DNA of 13,582 bases from DASVSE01 sp036399715 (GTDB taxonomy: Bacteria; Bacteroidota; Rhodothermia; Rhodothermales; Rubricoccaceae), in the NCBI GenBank assembly GCA_036399715.1, contig DASWMO010000120.1, forward strand, positions 1 through 13,582. The letters run 5' to 3'. A model generated the notes under the pieces. It was not told the DNA's origin and searched no databases. It saw only the letters and a list, made by a program, of their open reading frames with translations. Below are positions 6,780-13,582 of the stretch, piece by piece. Position numbers and translations under genes: made by a program. The stretch's first letter is position 1. The number at the start of each line of letters is the position of its first letter.

Positions 6780-7409
6780 ATGCCGCTCCACCACTTTACC
6801 CGGCTCGACCACGCCATCGACGAGGTCCATGCGCTCTTCGACGCGTGGGCCGAGACCGGCGCGCTCGACGCGTCGCTGGACGAGGACGGCGCGAGCGTGC
6901 TGCGCCTCGCCGTCCACGAGTGGGTCGCCAACCTCGTCCAGCACGCGGCCTTCCCACACGGGCCCGTGATCACGCTCGAGATCCGGCCCGAGGCCAAGAC
7001 CGTCCAGTGCGCCATCGAGGACTCGTCGGTCGGATTCGACTTCGCGGGCCAGGTGGAGCAGCAGCACGCGATTCTCGACGCGCCCGCGCCGTCTGAGCGG
7101 GGGCGCGGGCTGCTGATGCTCATCACGTGTACGGAGGCGCTCTCGTTCCAGCCTGCAGCGCCCGGCGTGCGTCAGCGGATCGCGTTCCGCGTCCGCGCTG
7201 GAACTGGCTCAGCGCTGTTCGAGCCGCTGTTCCGGCCCGAGGACCTCGCCGACGACTTCTCGCTCGTCGGCTCGCTTGCCGACCACGGCGCGCTCCCCGA
7301 TGGCGACCCGTTCGCCAGCGACCTCCCGCTCACCCTCCCCCCGCACGCCGGCGACGGCGCCGACCACGTTCTCGCCGGAGTCTCCCGGCCTGCTCCCGAC
7401 GCCCCGTGA
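6780..7409 (+). CDS. RsbW-type HATPase (anti-sigma factor / serine kinase)
   Basis: GHKL-family ATPase expected to hold a sigma factor or other target and to phosphorylate the STAS partner. The 209-residue product has an HATPase_c_2 fold at about 5-140. The N-box VHEWVANLVQHA (45-56) carries Glu47 and Asn51; the G1 box is D81-S-S-V-G85-F, with Ser83 where the usual first glycine of DxGxGF stands; the G2-like loop is ERGRGLLML (106-114). Residues about 145-209 form an acidic, proline-rich tail absent from the short RsbW/SpoIIAB proteins (about 145-160 residues). ATG 6780 gives a normal N-terminus. Its TGA overlaps the GTG of the phosphatase gene by 4 nt, so the two are probably coupled in translation. 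It could act purely as a binder if the altered G1 box weakens ATP binding. Confidence 0.87.
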   Translation: MPLHHFTRLDHAIDEVHALFDAWAETGALDASLDEDGASVLRLAVHEWVANLVQHAAFPHGPVITLEIRPEAKTVQCAIEDSSVGFDFAGQVEQQHAILDAPAPSERGRGLLMLITCTEALSFQPAAPGVRQRIAFRVRAGTGSALFEPLFRPEDLADDFSLVGSLADHGALPDGDPFASDLPLTLPPHAGDGADHVLAGVSRPAPDAP

Positions 7410-8542
7410 CGCCGCCCAACATCCTCATCGTCGAGGACAACAAGACGCTCCGCCGCCTGCTCGAGTACCGCTTGGCCAAGCGGTTCGACGTGCGTGTGGC
7501 GGAGAACGGCGAGCGGGCCCTCGCGGCGGTCGAGGAGCGCATGCCGGACCTTATCGTGTCCGACATCATGATGCCGGTCATGGACGGCTTCGCGCTCCTC
7601 TCGGCGCTGCGGGCGTCACCGGAGACCGAGGCCATCCCGTTCATCTTCCTCACGGCGAAGACGGACGACCTCAGCCGCCAGAAAGGCCTCAAGAAGGGCG
7701 TCGACGATTACATGACGAAGCCGTTCGATGTGGACCACCTCATCGACCGCGTCACGCAGATCGTCCAGCGCAGCCAGGTCTACCAGACGAAGCTCAACGC
7801 CAAGATCGGGCGCGACTTCTCGGACCGCCTGCTGCCGCGCGAGATGCCGGCCGAGCCGGGCTACCGGACCCTCTTCTTCTCGCGGCCCAAGGAGGACGGC
7901 GGCGGCGACCTCTTCGACTGGACGCGCGCGCCCGACGGCTCGTACCTGTTCACGGTCGGCGACATCATGGGCAAGGGCCTCCAGGCCAAGTTCTACGCCT
8001 TCTCGTTCCTGTCGTACATCCGGAGCACGATCCACGCGATGCTCCACACGACCGTCTCGCCGGCCGCGCTGATGTCGCGCGTCAACGAGATGTTGATCAC
8101 GGACGCCGTGCTCGAAGAGACGTTCGCCAGCCTGCTGCTGCTGCGCTGGGAGCCGGCGACGAACCGGGTCGTGTACGCCAACGCGGGCCATTGCCGGCCC
8201 ATTCTCGCCACGCCCGACGGCCCGGGCATGGTCGAGTACTCGGACCTCATCCTGGGGCTGGACCCGCAGACGGAGTACGTGGACCACTCGTTCATCCTCC
8301 CGCCCGGCTCGGCCCTGCTGTGCTACACCGACGGCCTCAACGAGCAGACGATGCGCAACGGCAACATGTTCGGCGAGCCCGGCGTGGCGATGGCCGCGCA
8401 GGCCGCGCTCGAGACGCCGACGCCCGTGCACACGCTGCTCTCGTGGCTGCTGCGCCGCAGCGAGAAGCCGCACTTCGACGACGACGTGCTCGTGTTCTGG
8501 CTCCAGCGCGAGGCCGAGGCAGCAAGCCGCAAGGCGGCGTGA
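7406..8542 (+). CDS. Response regulator with PP2C phosphatase output (RsbU/SpoIIE-like)
   Basis: Signal-controlled serine phosphatase that should dephosphorylate the STAS protein and so flip the switch. The 378-residue product has an N-terminal receiver domain (about 4-121): acidic Glu10/Asp11, phospho-acceptor Asp53 in VSDIMMP, Thr83 and Lys105 in TKPF, all conserved. A helical linker (about 122-150) leads to a PP2C/SpoIIE domain with GGGDLFD (165-171), VGDIMGKG (184-191), NAGH (259-262), YTDGLNE (307-313) and DDDV (358-361); the metal-binding aspartates are present, so it looks active. GTG 7406 was chosen because it overlaps the kinase stop as GTGA and opens directly into PPNILIVEDN; reading from 7127 would add 93 residues in the wrong frame of the kinase gene. 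The cognate histidine kinase is not in the window. It ends 10 bp from a convergent gene. Confidence 0.94.
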   Translation: MTPPNILIVEDNKTLRRLLEYRLAKRFDVRVAENGERALAAVEERMPDLIVSDIMMPVMDGFALLSALRASPETEAIPFIFLTAKTDDLSRQKGLKKGVDDYMTKPFDVDHLIDRVTQIVQRSQVYQTKLNAKIGRDFSDRLLPREMPAEPGYRTLFFSRPKEDGGGDLFDWTRAPDGSYLFTVGDIMGKGLQAKFYAFSFLSYIRSTIHAMLHTTVSPAALMSRVNEMLITDAVLEETFASLLLLRWEPATNRVVYANAGHCRPILATPDGPGMVEYSDLILGLDPQTEYVDHSFILPPGSALLCYTDGLNEQTMRNGNMFGEPGVAMAAQAALETPTPVHTLLSWLLRRSEKPHFDDDVLVFWLQREAEAASRKAA

Positions 8543-8552
8543 CCGCGGCGCG

Positions 8553-8870
8553 TCAGTTGGGGTTCAGCGGCGCATCGTCGGGCGCGAAGTCGAGAAAGCG
8601 GAGCGGCGCCTCGGCGAGGCCCTCCTCCATGCGGTCCAGCGTGTCGCGGATCTCCTGCGGTGAGTCGCCGCACGGCCGCGCGGGCTCCCGGGCGATCCCG
8701 AGCAGGCCCTCGCGGCGGTCGTAGTACGTCTCGTGCATGAAGCACGACCCGTCGGGGTGCGACACGACGCGGAAACCCCAGTAGGCGATGGCCGAGAGGC
8801 CGTCGGCCGTCGTGACGGTCGTCGTGGCGAGGTCGAACCCGCACGGCGGCGTAAAGGCGTTGCGGAGCAT
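8553..8870 (-). CDS. Uncharacterised 105-residue protein with WGFRVV...HETYYD motif
   Basis: I do not know the function. The product is a soluble 105-residue protein without signal peptide or membrane segment. Its core, AYWGFRVVSHPDG (29-41), FMHETYYD (44-51), P-x-x-PCGDSPQEIRDTLDRM (about 63-80) and a final PLRFLDFAPDD, resembles from memory a widespread small uncharacterised family written roughly as Y-x-x-RV-x-x-H...HEVYYD...P-x-GES-EEL...M...PVLDY. The first 25 residues are not part of that pattern, but no later start codon is available that keeps the core. It lies 12 nt after the histidine-phosphatase gene and is probably co-transcribed with it. Its stop faces the phosphatase gene rsbU-like end at 10 bp. 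Confidence 0.75.
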   Translation of the reverse strand: MLRNAFTPPCGFDLATTTVTTADGLSAIAYWGFRVVSHPDGSCFMHETYYDRREGLLGIAREPARPCGDSPQEIRDTLDRMEEGLAEAPLRFLDFAPDDAPLNPN

Positions 8871-8882
8871 CGGGAGCGCGGG

Positions 8883-9530
8883 CTAGAGAGCGGCGAGGTG
8901 GGCCGTGTCGGCGAGGTGCACGAGCCGCACGTCTGGCCCGAGGATGCCGCCGGGCACGTCGAGCACGCTCAGCGCGGCGTTGCCGTGCGGGTAGTCGTGC
9001 ATGCGGCTGAGGTCCCCACCCGGAAGCGCGCCCGCGAGGAGGATGCGCAGCAGACGCCGGTGCGACACGACGAGCACGTCGGCCTCGGGGTACGCCTCGC
9101 CGAGTTCGACGAGGACCGGACGGACGCGCGCCCAGACCTCGTCCGGCGACTCGCCGCCCTCGACGCGGACGTCCGTCGCGCCGGCCGCCCACTGCTCGTT
9201 GAGGCGGTCGTAAGAGGCCGTCGTCGCCTCGTCCCGCGACGTCGGTGTGAAGCCGCGGCCTTCGTGGACGCCCCAGTCCATCTCGTCGATTCCGGCGCGG
9301 ACGATGAGCGTGGCGCCGGGATGGAGGGCAAGCGTCGGCTCGGCCGTCTGCTGGGACCGCTTCTGCGTGCTCGTCACGACGGCCGCGAGCGGGACCGAGG
9401 CGAGGCGCTGCGCGAGCGCAACGGCCTGCGCCCGCCCGACGGCGTTGAGGTCCGGGTCGAGGCCGCGGCCCTGGACGAGTCCGGCGGCATTCTCGGCCGT
9501 CTCGCCGTGGCGCGTGAGGTACAGGGTCAC
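8883..9530 (-). CDS. Histidine phosphatase (phosphoglycerate mutase-like) family protein
   Basis: Cytoplasmic branch-1 histidine phosphatase; the substrate cannot be told from sequence. The 215-residue product starts TLYLTRHGETAEN: Arg7 and His8 form the phospho-histidine motif. Further active-site residues are Arg58 in TQKRSQQTA, Glu83 in IDEMDWGVHEG (proton donor position) and His157 in VVSHRRLLR, where the usual VSHGG has become SHRR. Length is typical of broad-specificity phosphatases such as PhoE/CobC/GpmB relatives, and shorter than cofactor-dependent phosphoglycerate mutase (about 250). The start is GTG 9530, which puts the RHG motif at its normal distance from the N-terminus; it follows prfA by 31 nt on the same strand. 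Alternatives are alpha-ribazole phosphatase or a nucleotide or sugar phosphatase; no cobalamin gene is nearby. Confidence 0.9.
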   Translation of the reverse strand: MTLYLTRHGETAENAAGLVQGRGLDPDLNAVGRAQAVALAQRLASVPLAAVVTSTQKRSQQTAEPTLALHPGATLIVRAGIDEMDWGVHEGRGFTPTSRDEATTASYDRLNEQWAAGATDVRVEGGESPDEVWARVRPVLVELGEAYPEADVLVVSHRRLLRILLAGALPGGDLSRMHDYPHGNAALSVLDVPGGILGPDVRLVHLADTAHLAAL

Positions 9531-9561
9531 TTGAGGGCGGGGCCAGAGATCAATAAAAAGG

Positions 9562-10653
9562 CTACTCGCCTGTGTCGGCGTCCATCCGCGCCGCCCGGTC
9601 GGCGAGTTGGAGGGCGCGGACGATGGGCGCGAGCTCGCCCGCGAGGACGCCCGCGAGCGCGTGGTTCTTGTCGTCGCCGTCGAGGCGGTGGTCCGTCACC
9701 CGGCCCTGCGGGTAGTTGTAGGTCCGGATCTTGGCCGAGCGGTCGCCCGAGCCGACGAGTTCCTTGCGCGCCGACGCGCGGGCGTCGTGGATGCGGTCGC
9801 GCTCGAGCTGGTAGAGACGGCTCCGGAGCACACGGAACGCCTTGTCCTTGTTCTTGAGCTGGCTCTTCTCGTCCTGGATCGAGACCACGAGGCCCGTCGG
9901 GACGTGCGTGAGGCGGACGGCCGAGTCGGTCGTGTTGACGGACTGCCCGCCCGGTCCGGACGCGCGGAAGACGTCCACGCGGACGTCCTGCATGCGCAGG
10001 TCCACGTCGACTTCCTCGGCCTCTGGCAGAACCGCAACGGTCGCGGCACTGGTGTGGATGCGGCCTTGGCTCTCAGTCGCCGGCACGCGCTGGACGCGGT
10101 GCACGCCGGACTCGAACTTCATCGTCCCGAAGACGCCGCCGGCCGCGCCGCCTTTGAGGCCGAACGTGATCTCGCGGAAGCCGCCCATGCCGCCCGCGCT
10201 GGCGTCTATCGGCTCCAGCCGCCAGCCGTTCGCCGCGGCCCACTTCTGGTAGAGCTCGTAGAGGTCGCCCGCGAAGAGGGCCGCCTCGTCTCCGCCGGTC
10301 CCGGCGCGGATCTCGACGATGACGTCGCGGGCGTCCTCGGGGTCGCGGGGGACGAGCGACTCTTCGAGGGCTTCTTCGGCGGCGGCGAGGTCCGCCTCGC
10401 GGTCGGCGATCTCCATCTCGGCGAGCTCAGCCATCTCGGGATCGTCGCCGGCGATCATCTCGCGCAGGCTCGCGACCTCATTCGTGAGGGCGCGCCAGCG
10501 GGCGGCGGCCTGCACGGCGGGCTCCAGGGCCGAGAGTTCGCGGCTGAGGCGCGTCATCTCCGCCACGTCCTGCGCCACGTCGGGCGCGGCGAGAGCGGCC
10601 GAAACGGCGCCGTAGCGGGCGTCGAGAGCGGAAAGGGCGTCCGGGCGGATCAT
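9562..10653 (-). CDS. prfA: Peptide chain release factor 1
   Basis: Translation termination factor that reads UAA and UAG on the ribosome and triggers peptide release. The 363-residue product has normal RF1 length. The PAT tripeptide at 191-193, in HRVQRVPATES, marks RF1 rather than RF2 (which has SPF); the catalytic GGQ is at 235-237 in ASGPGGQSVN. The N-terminal helical region (about 1-110) is Ala/Glu-rich, followed by EIRAGTGGDEAALFAGDLY, a family hallmark. ATG 10653 opens a normal N-terminus. A small glycine/alanine expansion (KGGAAGGV, about 167-174) lies just before the PAT region. prmC, often next to prfA, is absent; a histidine phosphatase follows instead. A TAGCTTGC box 20 nt upstream may be its promoter. 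Confidence 0.98.
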   Translation of the reverse strand: MIRPDALSALDARYGAVSAALAAPDVAQDVAEMTRLSRELSALEPAVQAAARWRALTNEVASLREMIAGDDPEMAELAEMEIADREADLAAAEEALEESLVPRDPEDARDVIVEIRAGTGGDEAALFAGDLYELYQKWAAANGWRLEPIDASAGGMGGFREITFGLKGGAAGGVFGTMKFESGVHRVQRVPATESQGRIHTSAATVAVLPEAEEVDVDLRMQDVRVDVFRASGPGGQSVNTTDSAVRLTHVPTGLVVSIQDEKSQLKNKDKAFRVLRSRLYQLERDRIHDARASARKELVGSGDRSAKIRTYNYPQGRVTDHRLDGDDKNHALAGVLAGELAPIVRALQLADRAARMDADTGE

Positions 10654-10672
10654 GGGCGGCGGGCGGGGCCGG

Positions 10673-10680
10673 GCAAGCTA
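10673..10680 (-). promoter_or_regulatory. Possible -7 promoter box for prfA (TAGCTTGC)
   Basis: Minus-strand TAGCTTGC lies 20 nt before the prfA ATG in the 51-nt gap after the lipoprotein gene. It differs in one base from the box before alaS, and both are preceded by CGG. No -33 TTG is seen. Confidence 0.3.
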
Positions 10681-10704
10681 CCGCCGCCGCGGCGAGGCCC
10701 GTCC

Positions 10705-11145
10705 TTACTGCGGCCGGCGGCCGAGGCGCGTCACGTCGGTCCGGACCGAGTCCAGTCGTGCGGGCGTGCTCCCGGCGCGGCCCGCGGTGTAGCGGTATTC
10801 GTCGACGAACCCGCCGTAGATGATGTCGATCGGGAACGTCGTGGCGCTGCCGGGCTCGATGGTGAGCGTCCGGCGGACCGGCGCAAGTCCCGTACACGTC
10901 CCGCTCGTCGGTTCGAGGCCGAGGACGGTCACGCTGAAGCGCCCGCCGAGGGTCTGCTGCTCCGTCGCGATGCGCGGCCCGCACGGCAAGTCCAGCTCGG
11001 ACTCCAGCAGGAGCGTCGTCGAGCTTTCCAGCGAGACGTAGATCAGCCCGCCGAGCGGCTCGATGTCGCCGCCCGAATCGCACGCAGCGAGGGTCAGGCA
11101 ACCGGCGAGCAGAGTCAGAACAGCGAGGCGGGCAGGGCGGAGCAT
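10705..11145 (-). CDS. Small lipoprotein, paralogue of the next gene upstream
   Basis: Function unknown. The 146-residue product has a lipoprotein signal peptide (Arg3/Arg6, hydrophobic 7-21, lipobox LAAC with Cys22 followed by DSGGD) and is probably anchored in the outer membrane facing the periplasm or surface. The mature part looks all-beta, with Cys55 and Cys84 positioned to form a disulfide. The C-terminal third (FPIDIIYGGFVDEYRYTAGR, then LDSVRTDVTRL) matches the neighbouring lipoprotein's FPVGVVHRGSDDAYSYSIGF and LDAVRTSTTRL, so the two genes are likely an old tandem duplication. They are separated by 27 nt on the same strand. I do not recognise the family. Confidence 0.85.
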   Translation of the reverse strand: MLRPARLAVLTLLAGCLTLAACDSGGDIEPLGGLIYVSLESSTTLLLESELDLPCGPRIATEQQTLGGRFSVTVLGLEPTSGTCTGLAPVRRTLTIEPGSATTFPIDIIYGGFVDEYRYTAGRAGSTPARLDSVRTDVTRLGRRPQ

Positions 11146-11172
11146 TGCGAGACGGGCGGGGCGTGTGGAAGT

Positions 11173-11595
11173 CTACGGCGTCGCGAGGCGGGTCGTGCTC
11201 GTGCGGACGGCGTCGAGGCGCTCGCCAGCGAAGCCGATGGAATAGGAATAGGCGTCGTCCGACCCGCGGTGCACGACGCCGACCGGGAAGGCGCCCTGCC
11301 CCGTGAACGGGAGCGGAACGTCGGCCGAGGCCGGAATGATGGCCTCACACACCGGTCCGTCGGGGACCGCGATCCCGACGACGCGCACGTCGAGGCGCGA
11401 GGGGGTCGCGGTCGTCTCGACCGTCAGCGGGAAGTCGCACCCGCTGTCGTCCACGGCAACGAGGCGGAGCACGGCGCGGCCGTCCGTGTCGCGCCCGAGC
11501 GACACTTCCACGACGCCGGCGTACGGCTCGGGGTCGGGGCCGGCCGAGTCGCACGCGGCGAGCGCGAGCAGCGTCAGGAGCAGGAGTGAGCGCAT
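11173..11595 (-). CDS. Small lipoprotein, paralogue of the next gene downstream
   Basis: Function unknown. From ATG 11595 the product has 140 residues with a short lipoprotein signal (MRSLLLLTLLALAAC, lipobox Cys15 followed by DSAGPDPEP). A TTG at 11610 would add five residues, but the ATG gives a compact, conventional signal peptide. The mature domain is probably beta-rich, with Cys53 and Cys83 about 30 residues apart as in its paralogue, and ends with the shared FPVGVVHRG...LDAVRTSTTRL pattern. It lies 69 nt after glmS on the same strand. The Asp/Pro-rich stretch after the lipid anchor is probably a flexible tether. Confidence 0.83.
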   Translation of the reverse strand: MRSLLLLTLLALAACDSAGPDPEPYAGVVEVSLGRDTDGRAVLRLVAVDDSGCDFPLTVETTATPSRLDVRVVGIAVPDGPVCEAIIPASADVPLPFTGQGAFPVGVVHRGSDDAYSYSIGFAGERLDAVRTSTTRLATP

Positions 11596-11664
11596 CGGAT
11601 GAAGCGGCAAGAGACGCCGAACCTCGGGACGGCGGGCGTGGACGTCAAGGCGATGCCGCGCACC

Positions 11665-13503
<1,839 letters not shown>

Positions 13504-13537
13504 AGAAAGAGAGGTCTGGGGAGTCCGGTCAAGACGG

Positions 13538-13545
13538 ACAACATA
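13538..13545 (-). promoter_or_regulatory. Possible -7 promoter box for glmS (TATGTTGT)
   Basis: Minus-strand TATGTTGT lies 34 nt before the glmS ATG, between the start and the hairpin at 13550-13577. It shares TA..TT with the Bacteroidota TAnnTTTG box. The -33 region would fall within the hairpin, which weakens the call. Confidence 0.22.
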
Positions 13546-13549
13546 GAAC

Positions 13550-13577
13550 CGCCCGGGCGCAGCCGTGCGCCCGGGCG
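13550..13577. terminator. Perfect 12-bp GC hairpin upstream of glmS, probable terminator
   Basis: CGCCCGGGCGCA (13550-13561) and TGCGCCCGGGCG (13566-13577) form a perfect 12-bp stem with loop GCCG. On the plus strand it is followed by ATTTG at the window end; on the minus strand by GTTCTATGTTG, a modest T-rich run. It most likely ends transcription of a gene beyond the right edge. The direction cannot be decided here. Confidence 0.55.
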
Positions 13578-13582
13578 ATTTG

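Noticed and set aside
5153..7126. Minus-strand open frame of 657 codons across lptC and the switch genes
   Set aside because: It overlaps lptC in another frame and is antisense to the STAS and kinase genes; the product is Arg/Pro/Gly-rich without a domain.
7127..7405. Longer start for the receiver-PP2C protein
   Set aside because: It would overlap the kinase gene by 283 nt in another frame; GTG 7406 overlaps the kinase stop by 4 nt and begins right at the receiver domain.
9607..11589. Plus-strand open frame of 660 codons
   Set aside because: It runs antisense through prfA and both lipoprotein genes. The composition is that of a complementary frame and it has no motif of its own.
13504..13582. 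glmS ribozyme or GlcN6P riboswitch
   Set aside because: Only 46 nt separate the hairpin from the start, and no pseudoknotted core is visible; that ribozyme is mainly found in Firmicutes.

Overview
This window is GC-rich (roughly 70% by eye), gene-dense chromosomal DNA from a Gram-negative bacterium, most likely a high-GC member of the Bacteroidota/Rhodothermota lineage (for example the Rubricoccaceae). The genus is inference. Support comes from an AlaS catalytic core with the Bacteroidota-type wording (RVSGKHNDL, then [20 protein letters not shown]), an OstA-like protein and a lipoprotein LptC of the Bacteroidota pattern, lipoproteins with LAACDS signal ends, and no recognisable Shine-Dalgarno sequence at any start. 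I found no tRNA, rRNA, CRISPR array, insertion sequence, phage or defence gene.

Layout. Positions 1-5925 are all on the minus strand: lptC, an OstA/LptA-family gene and lptB form a tight LPS-export operon (4-nt overlap, then a 29-nt gap), followed after 83 nt by alaS, which runs off the left edge. A 331-bp divergent intergenic region (5926-6256) with several inverted repeats separates these from a plus-strand three-gene partner-switching module (6257-8542): a STAS anti-sigma-factor antagonist, an RsbW-type ATPase/kinase, and a receiver-PP2C (RsbU/SpoIIE-type) phosphatase. The module meets a second minus-strand block tail to tail with a 10-bp gap. Read in transcription order from the right edge, that block is glmS, two related small lipoproteins, prfA, a histidine-phosphatase-family protein and a 105-residue uncharacterised protein.

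How the genes work together. LptC, the OstA-like protein and LptB are the bridge and ATPase parts of the machine carrying lipopolysaccharide to the outer membrane; the LptFG permease and the LptD barrel are not here. GlmS feeds amino sugars to lipid A and peptidoglycan. AlaS and PrfA are translation housekeeping. The STAS/kinase/phosphatase trio should form a phosphorylation-controlled switch whose input is an unseen histidine kinase acting on the receiver domain and whose output (a sigma factor or another target) is not encoded here.

Most of the window is ordinary core genome and I do not see a convincing unknown system. The most unusual points are an LptC enlarged by a tandem 28-residue repeat, an altered G1 box in the switch kinase, a terminator-like hairpin inside the switch operon, a pair of related lipoproteins with two conserved cysteines, and a run of related AT-rich boxes just upstream of several minus-strand starts.
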